The position numbers and the translations under genes were made by a program. This document shows positions 17,172 through 25,532 of a stretch of DNA of 30,099 nt, one piece after another (the first letter of the stretch is position 1; every line of letters starts with the position of its first letter). This DNA comes from Flavobacteriales bacterium (GTDB lineage Bacteria; Bacteroidota; Bacteroidia; DT-38). The notes beneath the pieces are model-generated. The model was not told the origin of the DNA. It saw only the letters and a program-made list of their open reading frames with translations, and searched no databases. The stretch lies in the NCBI GenBank assembly GCA_013214975.1, contig JABSPR010000342.1, positions 1-30,099 on the forward strand, written 5' to 3'.

Positions 17172-17189
17172 CTACTTTGTTTAAAGTAG
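17172..17189 (+). terminator. Possible hairpin terminator after the response regulator
   Basis: CTACTTT-GTTT-AAAGTAG is a perfect 7-bp stem with a 4-base loop, 42 bases past the regulator's stop. A TTTTT run occurs only about 10 bases later, so as an intrinsic terminator it is weak. It could instead be an operator in front of the next gene. Confidence 0.3.
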
Positions 17190-17251
17190 TGCGTTAACTT
17201 TTTGAACTAACTTTAATTAAATAATGTAATTCGTGCATATTATTAGATTTC

Positions 17252-20200
17252 ATGATTCATTCAGTTAGGTCCTTATCATTATTGCTTTTACTTGCGATGG
17301 CCTCATTGATGCCTATCTATGGCTTGGCGCAGGATAATAATGTGAAAGCAAGTCCTCGGGCGGCAAATGCTCTTTATTCAGAGAAAAACCATCACGATGC
17401 ACTAATGTCTTATTTGAAATTAGTTGTCGAAAACCCGGATAATACATTTTACCATTATCGTGTTGGGATGTGCCATTACTACTTAGGTAGCTATGCCGAA
17501 GCGATATCATACTTAAAAAAATCGGTAGATAATTTTGATTCATTTTTGAACTCATCTCCAGTAGATGCATTTTATTATTTAGCCAGGTGTTTTCATTTAA
17601 TACACAAATTTCATAATGCCATAACCAGTTACACAAAGTATAGATCGTATGTAGAGTTTGATTTGCAGTTTGAAATTCAAAGTCTTAAAAAATATTATAC
17701 AGATAATGGAACTAGTGAGCTTGCACAACAAATGAAGCTGATATATGAGGATAGAGTAATTAAAGAGCTATTAGAAATTCTATTCCTTTTAGACGACGAA
17801 ATTAATCGGTGTAACTATGGGAAAGTACTTGTAAGAGTGCCTGTTGATGTGGTTATAGAAAATTTAGGACCAGATGTAAATACGAAGTATTCGGAATATG
17901 CTCCAGTTATTTCCAGCGATGAGACCCAGTTGGCTTACACGAGCAGAGCACCAACGACTACGGGAGGCGAACTATCACCAGATGGAGATTACTATGAAGA
18001 TATCTATTTGGTTGATGTGGAAGAAGGACGAGTTAATGAAGGTGACTTATATAACCAAAAGAATCAAATAGGTTATTACAGTATTTTGAAAGAATTGAAA
18101 ACCTCAAAACCAATTAACATAGGACTTAAAATTAATACATCAAGACATGAGGGGGCCGTTCAATTTTCTGGAGACGATAGTAAAATGTTTATTTACCGAG
18201 ATTTTAAATTATGGGCTTCAGAGCTAAAAGATGACAAATGGAATAATGCTGTTCAATTAAAAGGCTTTGATAAAGTATTTGATAAAATAGCTTTTGAACC
18301 AAGCCTTACATTGTCTATTGATGAAAATGTATTGTTCTTCTCGAGTAATAGAGAAGGTGGTTATGGCGGATTAGATCTTTATGTTACAACTAAAAAAAGA
18401 AATGGAGAATGGAATGAACCGCATAATATGGGGCCAGTTGTTAATACAAGATATGATGAAGATGCTCCATATATTGATCCAAACGGGAGAACGTTATATT
18501 TTTCCTCTAAAGGCCATTCTAGTATAGGAGGTTATGATGTATTTAAATCGGAACTGCATAAAAGAAAGTGGAGATCGCCTGTAAATATTGGATATCCGGT
18601 AAATTCAGCCGGCGACGATATATTCTTTATGATGACGCCAAAGTTTAACCGCGCGTATTATTCGACAAATAAGAATGGAGGTTACGGTAAGATGGATATT
18701 TATAGATTAACATTTGCCGAGGAAAGATCATTATTCGCAGAGATAAAGGGATTAGTATTGAGCGGAAACAAGCAAATACCAAGTTTTTCAAAGATATCTG
18801 TTTTAGATAAAATTACTGGAGAAGAGCTATCTGTTCACTATTCAGATTCAACAACTGGAGAATATTTATTGTTATTACCGCATGGAATTACTTACGATAT
18901 TCGGGTAGAAACAGAAGGCTTCGTGCCCTATCAAGAGGAGTATAGAATACCTACGCAAATCTCTTATTTTCAGTTTTTTCAAGAGATAAAACATTTTCAC
19001 ATTACGGATAAAAATGGAAATGTAATAGGTCAAAAAGTAGTACTCGAAAATGCCTATTATGAGGTTGACGATTATATCGAAGAAGATTCAGTTGCTGTAG
19101 GACAAAAAGAGACATCCGAACTGGTTGAGGAATTAGAATTAAACTATACAAAGCTAATATCGGACTCTTCCAACACGTATGATCTCGATAAAAAACAACT
19201 TAAGTTTTTTGTTTCCGAAGACTCTTTGAATACTATTCTCGATAACGACAGTACCGTTTACGATCAAATAAGAGATGTAATAGCCTATGGTGATTCTTTG
19301 GAAAGAATGTCTTCCCATAGAGACGATTCATATAGTGAATTTGTAAGTAGTCTGATGCATGCAAATAATGAACTTGAGTTTTCTAAAATGGCCGATATTA
19401 AGTTTTATATCTCACAGGATTCTTTAGTTAAAATATTAAAAGAGGATACTACAGTCTATGCTCAGATAAAAGAGATTATTGTTTCGCCGGAAATTTTAGA
19501 CGATGAAGTAGAAAGACCGTACCATAAATTTATCGTAGGCATGATAGCGGAAGATTTAACGACTATGAAGCATATTGAAAAGTTATCGGAGCAGATTGGA
19601 GTTCCGGTGGATAGCCTTGTTAAGGACATGCAGAAAGAACAAATGCTGGATGCCGATGCTTTATCTCAATTTAGTGTTAAATTCTTTAAACAGGATGTAA
19701 ATGTTGAAGAACTTGATAACGAGGCAGCCTATGATGAGCCGGAAATATTAGTAGTAAATCCTACCCCAATTGAAGAAGCAATTGTTCTACAGGGAAATGG
19801 GGAGGAGGTCTTCCTTGAACCGATTGATAATACGATAAAAGGCCAGTTTAATTATGCCAGGTTATCAGAAGAAGTTACAGGAAAAGTAATGGTGTATTTG
19901 GTTTCTGAAGAAGGCGATACTATTACTTCGAGTATGCCAAATACACAGGGTATGTTCGAATTTACCAAGTTACCTACAGGTATTAATTATCGGGTATATA
20001 GTAATATCGAGTTACTTACAGGTGAAGACGCGAGTATGTTAATTTCTCCAATGGATAGCTCAATAAAGGGACGCTTTGATTTTGCTCGATTACCTAAGCA
20101 ATATGCAGAAGGTGCGACGATTTATTTAATATCTGAATTAGGGGATACGGTACTGATATCACATGTTAATGCATCCGGTATCTTTGAATTCACACAACTT

Positions 20201-20836
20201 CCTTCCGACGTTAAATACTCGATCGTTCTGAATAAGTCAGGAATTAATCCAAATATTAAATCTAGAACTATTAGTGCTGCAACAGTGCAAACAGGGGCTA
20301 AATTAATTGGTAATGAAGACTTGGCTGCCAGAGTAAACGAAACTTTAATTGAAGCAAAGAAGATTGAGTCGGACATAGAAAATTTAATTAAGGCGCATAA
20401 AGATAAAGGTGATGTGTTTATTGTCTTACCATCGCTTGTGGATAAGCATAAAAAGAAAGAAGAAGGGGAGATTAGATATGGAGAAGTAGTTGCAACATTC
20501 TATTTCGACTTTGACCATCATAAGATGAAATCAGTTAACTGTGTGTATATTGAGGATTTTTATAGTTCAATAAAAGACAAGAAATACTTTAAATACAAGG
20601 TTGTTGGTCATACAGACTCTGAAGGGGCAGCAGAATATAATTTACAATTGTCGGAAGACAGAGCTCGTTGGGTATCTAAGTATTTAAATAGTCTTGGGTT
20701 AGAATGGTTCGATTTAAATACACAGTGGAAAGGTGAAAAAGAATTGGCATTTATCGATAGAAATTCGCTAGGGAAGCTTCTAATAGAAGAAATGCATAAG
20801 AACAGAAGGGTAGAGGTAATCGCGATTAAGAAATAA
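17252..20836 (+). CDS. PorE-like TPR-PD40-OmpA envelope protein
   Basis: This 1194-residue protein has a signal peptide (SLSLLLLLAMASLMPIYGLAQ) and TPR-like helices (about 35-120). PD40/WD40-like beta-propeller blades follow (about 203-490; FFSSNREGGYGGLDLYV, YFSSKGHSSIGGYDVF), then a carboxypeptidase-regulatory-like domain (490-570). A long linker contains two pairs of repeats. An OmpA C-terminal peptidoglycan-binding domain (about 1080-1194) has GHTDSEG and LSEDRAR with the expected Asp and Arg. The domain order equals that of PorE of the type IX secretion system, but it is much longer than the roughly 670 residues I recall for PorE. Such proteins tie outer-membrane complexes to peptidoglycan. 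It ends 5 bp from the convergent tsaD. A T9SS role is inference from architecture and from T9SS cargo in the window. Confidence 0.82.
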   Translation: MIHSVRSLSLLLLLAMASLMPIYGLAQDNNVKASPRAANALYSEKNHHDALMSYLKLVVENPDNTFYHYRVGMCHYYLGSYAEAISYLKKSVDNFDSFLNSSPVDAFYYLARCFHLIHKFHNAITSYTKYRSYVEFDLQFEIQSLKKYYTDNGTSELAQQMKLIYEDRVIKELLEILFLLDDEINRCNYGKVLVRVPVDVVIENLGPDVNTKYSEYAPVISSDETQLAYTSRAPTTTGGELSPDGDYYEDIYLVDVEEGRVNEGDLYNQKNQIGYYSILKELKTSKPINIGLKINTSRHEGAVQFSGDDSKMFIYRDFKLWASELKDDKWNNAVQLKGFDKVFDKIAFEPSLTLSIDENVLFFSSNREGGYGGLDLYVTTKKRNGEWNEPHNMGPVVNTRYDEDAPYIDPNGRTLYFSSKGHSSIGGYDVFKSELHKRKWRSPVNIGYPVNSAGDDIFFMMTPKFNRAYYSTNKNGGYGKMDIYRLTFAEERSLFAEIKGLVLSGNKQIPSFSKISVLDKITGEELSVHYSDSTTGEYLLLLPHGITYDIRVETEGFVPYQEEYRIPTQISYFQFFQEIKHFHITDKNGNVIGQKVVLENAYYEVDDYIEEDSVAVGQKETSELVEELELNYTKLISDSSNTYDLDKKQLKFFVSEDSLNTILDNDSTVYDQIRDVIAYGDSLERMSSHRDDSYSEFVSSLMHANNELEFSKMADIKFYISQDSLVKILKEDTTVYAQIKEIIVSPEILDDEVERPYHKFIVGMIAEDLTTMKHIEKLSEQIGVPVDSLVKDMQKEQMLDADALSQFSVKFFKQDVNVEELDNEAAYDEPEILVVNPTPIEEAIVLQGNGEEVFLEPIDNTIKGQFNYARLSEEVTGKVMVYLVSEEGDTITSSMPNTQGMFEFTKLPTGINYRVYSNIELLTGEDASMLISPMDSSIKGRFDFARLPKQYAEGATIYLISELGDTVLISHVNASGIFEFTQLPSDVKYSIVLNKSGINPNIKSRTISAATVQTGAKLIGNEDLAARVNETLIEAKKIESDIENLIKAHKDKGDVFIVLPSLVDKHKKKEEGEIRYGEVVATFYFDFDHHKMKSVNCVYIEDFYSSIKDKKYFKYKVVGHTDSEGAAEYNLQLSEDRARWVSKYLNSLGLEWFDLNTQWKGEKELAFIDRNSLGKLLIEEMHKNRRVEVIAIKK
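19199..19500 (+). repeat. Diverged internal duplication in the PorE-like protein (first pair)
   Basis: Two copies about 66 residues apart: KFFVSEDSLNTILDNDSTVY (near residue 651) and KFYISQDSLVKILKEDTTVY (near residue 717), each followed by xQIK/RxxI. DNA identity is low, so the duplication is old and maintained at protein level. Confidence 0.7.
19830..20235 (+). repeat. Diverged internal duplication in the PorE-like protein (second pair)
   Basis: Two units about 75 residues apart, starting IKGQFNYARL (near 862) and IKGRFDFARL (near 937). Each continues with a YLVSE-GDT or YLISE-GDT strand and ends FEFTKLP or FEFTQLP. I recall similar beta-sandwich units in other Bacteroidota PD40-OmpA proteins. 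Confidence 0.75.
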
Positions 20837-20844
20837 ATTTCTTA
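20827..20844. terminator. Symmetric hairpin shared by two convergent genes
   Basis: TAAGAAA-TAAA-TTTCTTA is a perfect 7-bp stem with a 4-base loop. It contains the stop codons of both the PorE-like gene (20834-20836) and tsaD (20842-20844). Being symmetric and flanked by A/T-rich DNA it could end transcription from both sides. The stem is AT-rich and weak. Confidence 0.35.
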
Positions 20845-21879
20845 TTTACTTTGAATAGGGTACCTCGGAATGGCAGTAGTTCTTTGGTTAGAAAACACAT
20901 TATTTAAATATTTAAAATGAGCCATAATCCCTATCATAGCAGCATTGTCCGTGCAGTATTCAAATGAAGGCGAATAGGTTTTCCAACCCGAATTTTTTTC
21001 TTCTTCTTTAAGTCTTTTTCTTATGCCAGAATTGGCGGCTACTCCCCCAACGATTCCTACTTCCTTGATGTCGAAATCTGACGCGACGGCCTTTAGTTTT
21101 TTAAATAGAATTTCAACAATAGTGTATTGAATTGATGCGCAGATGTCGTCCAAGTTCTCTTCAATAAATAGTTCGTTCTTTTTTGTCTCATCTCTAATAA
21201 AATATAGAATAGCAGTTTTTAAACCACTAAAACTATAATTATAATCAGGTGCTTTCGGGAATGGGAATTTGAATTTTAGGGGATTACCTCTTTGCGCATA
21301 CTTGTCTATAAGTGGTCCGCCGGGGTATTCAAGTCCAAGAATTTTTGCTGATTTGTCAAATGCTTCTCCTGCTGCGTCATCCAGAGATTGACCTACGAGT
21401 TCTATATCTAAAGGAGCATTTACTTTTAGTAACTGCGTATGACCACCAGATACAGTTAAGCATATAAAGGGGAAATTAGGATGAGAATAGTCTTTGTTTT
21501 TTTCTTTCGAGAATAGAGCCAAAACATGAGCGTGCATGTGGTTTATTTCGATTAGCGGTATATTCAGGGCCAATGCAAACGATTTTGCAAACGATGTTCC
21601 TACTAGTAGAGAACCTAATAAGCCAGGTCCTCGTGTATATCCAACAGCGTTGATCTCGGTTTTGTCAACTCCTGCGTCTTTAAGGGCCTGTGTAACGACA
21701 GGTACTATATTTTGTTGATGTGCTCTAGAAGCCAGTTCAGGAACAACACCACCGTATTGTTTATGTACTTCTTGATTTGCGATAATGTTGGATAAAATAA
21801 CACCATCTCGTATTACTGCGGCAGACGTATCGTCGCATGAAGACTCTATTGCTATGATTGTAACAGGTTTGGTTCCCAT
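20842..21879 (-). CDS. tsaD: tRNA N6-adenosine threonylcarbamoyltransferase
   Basis: This 345-residue protein is the Kae1/TsaD subunit that transfers the threonylcarbamoyl group to A37 of ANN-decoding tRNAs. It has IIAIESSCDDTSAAVI (ASKHA-fold phosphate loop), GGVVPELASRAH, YTRGPGLLGSLLVG, INHMHAHV with metal-binding H114 and H118, and LTVSGGHTQLL. GEAFDKSAKILGLEYPGGP and GGVAANSGIR follow. Length is standard. It is last in a minus-strand run, 29 bp after ribBA, and converges on the PorE-like gene with a 5-bp gap. Confidence 0.96.
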   Translation of the reverse strand: MGTKPVTIIAIESSCDDTSAAVIRDGVILSNIIANQEVHKQYGGVVPELASRAHQQNIVPVVTQALKDAGVDKTEINAVGYTRGPGLLGSLLVGTSFAKSFALALNIPLIEINHMHAHVLALFSKEKNKDYSHPNFPFICLTVSGGHTQLLKVNAPLDIELVGQSLDDAAGEAFDKSAKILGLEYPGGPLIDKYAQRGNPLKFKFPFPKAPDYNYSFSGLKTAILYFIRDETKKNELFIEENLDDICASIQYTIVEILFKKLKAVASDFDIKEVGIVGGVAANSGIRKRLKEEEKNSGWKTYSPSFEYCTDNAAMIGIMAHFKYLNNVFSNQRTTAIPRYPIQSK

Positions 21880-21908
21880 TGCAAGTGCTTTTCTTATTGA
21901 AGCAACAG

Positions 21909-23114
21909 TTAGTTTTCTAAGTTGATTGAGTGGCCCATTTTATCTCTTTTAGTAAGAAGATATTTTTTATTGTGCTCATTCGATTCCATTTCAAGAGGAA
22001 TATTTTCAACGATCTCTAATCCGTAACCAATTAAACCAGCTCGTTTCTTAGGGTTGTTGGTCATTAGTTTTATTTTCGAAACATTAAGATCCCTCAATAT
22101 TTGTGCTCCAACACCATATTCTCTTTGATCGTCCTTAAACCCTAATTCTAAATTGGCTTCAACGGTATCCATGCCTTGCTCTTGCAGCTTGTAGGCTTTT
22201 AGTTTGTTTATAAGGCCAATTCCTCTTCCTTCTTGATTCATGTACACAATCACGCCCTTACCTTCCTTATTTACCATTTTCATTGCGGTATGTAGTTGTG
22301 GACCACAATCGCATCTGCACGATCCGAAAATATCGCCGGTAACACAAGAAGAGTGTACTCGAACCAATACAGGTTCGTCATCTGTCCATTCTCCTTTTAC
22401 AAGTGCAACATGTTCTTCTCCACTGTTCTTTTGTTTATAAGCAACTAGTTTGAAGTCTCCCCACACGGTTGGTAATTGAACATCTACCATTCTTTCAATA
22501 GAAGAGTCATTTTGAATTCTATACGCCACTAAATCTTCAATGGAGATAATTTTCAAATTAAACTTTTTAGCAATTTTAAGTAGCTCAGGTAATCTAGCCA
22601 TACTGCCATCTTCATTCATTATCTCAACCAAAACACCAGCTGGTTCGAACCCTGCTAGTCGGGCCAGATCAACAGATGCTTCGGTATGTCCAACTCTTCT
22701 TAGAACACCTTCAGATCTCGATTTTAAAGGGAATATATGTCCAGGTTTTCCTAGCTCTTCAGGTTTAGTGTTGGGATCAATTAATGCCTTAATAGTTTTA
22801 GATCGGTCACTTGCAGAAATACCGGTGGAACAACCGTGGCCAATTAAATCGATAGATACTGTAAATGGTGTTTCGTGCTGGGCAGTGTTTTTACCAACCA
22901 TCATTTCCAAGTTTAATTCGTCGCATCTTTTACCTGTAATAGGGGCGCAAATTAGACCTCTACCATGAGTGGCCATAAAGTTTACAACTTCAGGAGTTGC
23001 ATTTGCTGCAGCTGTTACGAAGTCACCTTCGTTTTCTCTGTTTTCATCGTCAACAACAATGATAACTTTCCCTTCTTTGATATCGGCAATCGCCTCTTCT
23101 ATCGAATTTAACAT
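21909..23114 (-). CDS. ribBA: Bifunctional DHBP synthase / GTP cyclohydrolase II
   Basis: This 401-residue fusion catalyses both entry reactions of riboflavin synthesis. Residues 1-200 are 3,4-dihydroxy-2-butanone-4-phosphate synthase (VDDENRENEGDFV at 21-33, GRGLICAPI, GHTEASVDLARLAG). Residues 205-401 are GTP cyclohydrolase II, with zinc ligands C257, C268 and C270 in CVTGDIFGSCRCDCG, and YMNQEGRGIGL and MTNNPKK later. Both halves keep their catalytic motifs, so both should be active. It is 52 bp downstream of a glycosyltransferase gene and 29 bp upstream of tsaD. There is no FMN-riboswitch-sized leader, consistent with internal position in an operon. Confidence 0.96.
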   Translation of the reverse strand: MLNSIEEAIADIKEGKVIIVVDDENRENEGDFVTAAANATPEVVNFMATHGRGLICAPITGKRCDELNLEMMVGKNTAQHETPFTVSIDLIGHGCSTGISASDRSKTIKALIDPNTKPEELGKPGHIFPLKSRSEGVLRRVGHTEASVDLARLAGFEPAGVLVEIMNEDGSMARLPELLKIAKKFNLKIISIEDLVAYRIQNDSSIERMVDVQLPTVWGDFKLVAYKQKNSGEEHVALVKGEWTDDEPVLVRVHSSCVTGDIFGSCRCDCGPQLHTAMKMVNKEGKGVIVYMNQEGRGIGLINKLKAYKLQEQGMDTVEANLELGFKDDQREYGVGAQILRDLNVSKIKLMTNNPKKRAGLIGYGLEIVENIPLEMESNEHNKKYLLTKRDKMGHSINLEN

Positions 23115-23166
23115 AATGTTAGGTTTTGTGCAGCAAAGCTAGGTAAATAGTAGCTTTTGGCGAATT

Positions 23167-24327
23167 TTAATTGAAAAATAATTGTTCCAATTTGTCAGTT
23201 GTTTTCCCCCAATTAAAGTTCTCTCTAACATAGGAATAGGCATTTTGAGTTAAGAAAGCTCGCTTGTCCTTGTTTTCAATTAGTTCTATAATATGATCGG
23301 CATACTCTTGTGGGCTATCGCCTATTAGTATGGATTCATTTTCAACTGCTCCTAACGCATTGTTTACAAGAGGTGAGGTAATGCAAGGAATTTTCATCGA
23401 CATTGCCTCTAGTAATTTGTTTTGGAGACCGGTTCCAATTTGCATAGGTGCGAGAAAAATTAATGAACTGGAATATGCATGTCTAATATCTTCTACCCAA
23501 CCGGTAATATGTATGCTATCAGATTCTAAGTTTTTAATAGACCTGGCTGGATTAGCGCCAGCAATAAGAAATTTTATTTTTGGATATTTTTCTTTAACTA
23601 TAGGTAGTATTTCTTTGGCGATATACGATGCTCCTTCAATGTTTGGAGGGTATGACATGTTTCCCGCGAAAAGTATGTCATATTCTATAGCCGTTTCTCT
23701 TGGTACGAAATAATCCGAGTCGATACCGTTTGAGACTATTTCAATTCTATTATTGATTGGATGTATAATTAAATTTTGATCTTGCTCAGAAATTATTGTT
23801 TTAAAATTGAAGTGTTTGAAAATATGATGCTCGTAACGCATTACTCGTTTTCCTTCTAATTTCAATATCCATCTTAAATAAAACGGAGATGTTTCTACTC
23901 TTCTTTTAATTCCTTTAGATAAGGCATCCATATAGTCAAGTGTTTTTGGCGTCTTATTTCCCTTAACGTATTCGGCCATTCTGATTAATTGGCAATAAAG
24001 ATGATCTGGCTTTGAATCTTTAATTAGGTTATTAATAGTTTTTTGAACCTTATTAGAATAGAAGTAAGCTACTTGAAATGGCTTATCTTGAAAAAAACAG
24101 AGAAAGATGTTTAAGTATATTCGAAACCTTGATAATTCAATAAATTTAACACTAGAGCAATACTTCTTTAAGTTTTCATATGCATCCGGATGTATATTAG
24201 ATTCGCTTAGTGCACATAAAACTATCTCGTGATTCTTCGATAAATTTTTAATTTGATGGAAAGCACGCAACTTGTCACCTTTGTCTAAAGGATAGGGGAT
24301 ACGAGATAGAAGAACCATTATCTTCAT
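23167..24327 (-). CDS. Glycosyltransferase, GT4 family
   Basis: This 386-residue protein has the GT-B layout. The N-terminal donor-facing start is MVLLSRIPYPLDKGDKLRAF, with the glycine and charged residues typical of retaining GT4 enzymes. The C-terminal half has IVSNGIDSDYFVP, DILFAGNMSYPPNIEG, FLIAGANPA and GTGLQNKLLEAMSMKIPCITS, the last with the EX7E-type nucleotide-sugar site. No membrane segment is evident. It follows a second GT4 gene after 10 bp. The start resembles the sugar transferases found in exosortase-type loci, but no such locus is visible. Substrate unknown. Together with its neighbour it probably adds successive sugars to an envelope glycan. Confidence 0.88.
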   Translation of the reverse strand: MKIMVLLSRIPYPLDKGDKLRAFHQIKNLSKNHEIVLCALSESNIHPDAYENLKKYCSSVKFIELSRFRIYLNIFLCFFQDKPFQVAYFYSNKVQKTINNLIKDSKPDHLYCQLIRMAEYVKGNKTPKTLDYMDALSKGIKRRVETSPFYLRWILKLEGKRVMRYEHHIFKHFNFKTIISEQDQNLIIHPINNRIEIVSNGIDSDYFVPRETAIEYDILFAGNMSYPPNIEGASYIAKEILPIVKEKYPKIKFLIAGANPARSIKNLESDSIHITGWVEDIRHAYSSSLIFLAPMQIGTGLQNKLLEAMSMKIPCITSPLVNNALGAVENESILIGDSPQEYADHIIELIENKDKRAFLTQNAYSYVRENFNWGKTTDKLEQLFFN

Positions 24328-24337
24328 GGCTATCTTT

Positions 24338-25531
24338 TTATAATTTTTTGTAAAATTCGGTGAGTGAATTTATAATATTCTTTTGTTTGTACGACTGATA
24401 AACAAGCTCAATAGCATTCTTTTCTATTTCCTGCTTTTTTACTTTGTCGTTGAGTAAGACTTTAAGCTGATTAACAAATTCGATCGAATTGTTTGCTAGA
24501 AGGATGTCTTTATTATTTGTATAATTAATTCCTTCGGCTCCAATTACTGTTGAAATTATTGCTTTGCCCAAAGCCATGCCCTCTAATATCTTTATTCGAA
24601 TACCTCCACCGGAAAGAAGAGGGACTATCATAATGTCCATTGAGTTGATGAAATGAATTTTATCAGGAACCGTTTCATGAACCACAATGTTTTTATCGTT
24701 TAATTCAGAAATCCATTGTGGCATGTTTTTTCCAGCGATATGGAATAATAAAGAAGGAAACTCATTGGTTATCGAAGGCCATATTTCTTTAATAAACCAT
24801 TTTACTCCTTCTTCATTAGGTTTCCAGTCCATAGTGCCAAAGCTAAATATGGATGGTGAATGATTATTTTTCGGTGTGATTAAATAATCATCGAGATCTA
24901 TGCCAAAAGGAATGTTAATTAGGTCTGTTTTACAACCAAGTTTTTTGTAAGTAGACAAATCACTTTTAGATATGCAGGCGATGCCATCCACATTGTTCAT
25001 TACTTCTATTTCATATTTTTTTAGTCTTTTAGCTAAAAAGAGTAAATAACTTTTTTTTATAAATGAAGAGGTACTCAAAGCTCTTCTTTCCCAAATCACG
25101 TGCTCGATATTATGTGATCTTAAAACTATTTTAGCATCGCTATTTTTCCGGATGCAAGATATATATGGTGCCATGAATAGGCTTTCCAAATGAACAATAT
25201 CAAACTGGTTAGTTGCTAATAGATGAACAATTTTTTGCTCAACAGACTTATTGTAGAATCGATCTACATTATAAGAGCTCGAGTTTAGAATGTTTTTAGC
25301 TATGCCTAGAGGTGTTACTTTAGTATTAATTGGGTAATATTCAAAAGAGGTGGAAGCTTTGTAGGTATCAGATAATTCAGATTCAATTACCGGATGTTTT
25401 TGGGTGGAAAGGGAAAATACTTTTACGCCATGTTTTTGATTTACTAGGCCTGTAGTAATAGAATGCATAGCTATCCTTCCGCCATCTAATGCCGGAATAG
25501 GCGGTTTGCTACATAGCTGAAGAATATTCAT
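24338..25531 (-). CDS. Glycosyltransferase, GT4 family
   Basis: This 397-residue protein starts MNILQLCSKPPIPALDGGRI, a GT4 N-terminus with the flexible glycine loop. LRSHNIEHVIWERRA and DGIACISKSDL come before the hinge. SIFSFGTMDWKPNEEGVKW, LFHIAGKNMP and GGGIRIKILEGMALGKAIIST, with the EX7E-type motif, form the nucleotide-sugar half. It is 1 base downstream of the LptF/G permease gene and 10 bases upstream of the next glycosyltransferase, so the three are certainly cotranscribed. The two glycosyltransferases share fold and layout but are clearly different sequences. Donor and acceptor are unknown. Confidence 0.88.
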   Translation of the reverse strand: MNILQLCSKPPIPALDGGRIAMHSITTGLVNQKHGVKVFSLSTQKHPVIESELSDTYKASTSFEYYPINTKVTPLGIAKNILNSSSYNVDRFYNKSVEQKIVHLLATNQFDIVHLESLFMAPYISCIRKNSDAKIVLRSHNIEHVIWERRALSTSSFIKKSYLLFLAKRLKKYEIEVMNNVDGIACISKSDLSTYKKLGCKTDLINIPFGIDLDDYLITPKNNHSPSIFSFGTMDWKPNEEGVKWFIKEIWPSITNEFPSLLFHIAGKNMPQWISELNDKNIVVHETVPDKIHFINSMDIMIVPLLSGGGIRIKILEGMALGKAIISTVIGAEGINYTNNKDILLANNSIEFVNQLKVLLNDKVKKQEIEKNAIELVYQSYKQKNIINSLTEFYKKL

Positions 25532-25532
25532 T

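Noticed and set aside
22990..23166. FMN riboswitch upstream of ribBA
   Set aside because: Only 52 bases separate ribBA from the preceding gene, and none of the conserved RFN segments is visible.
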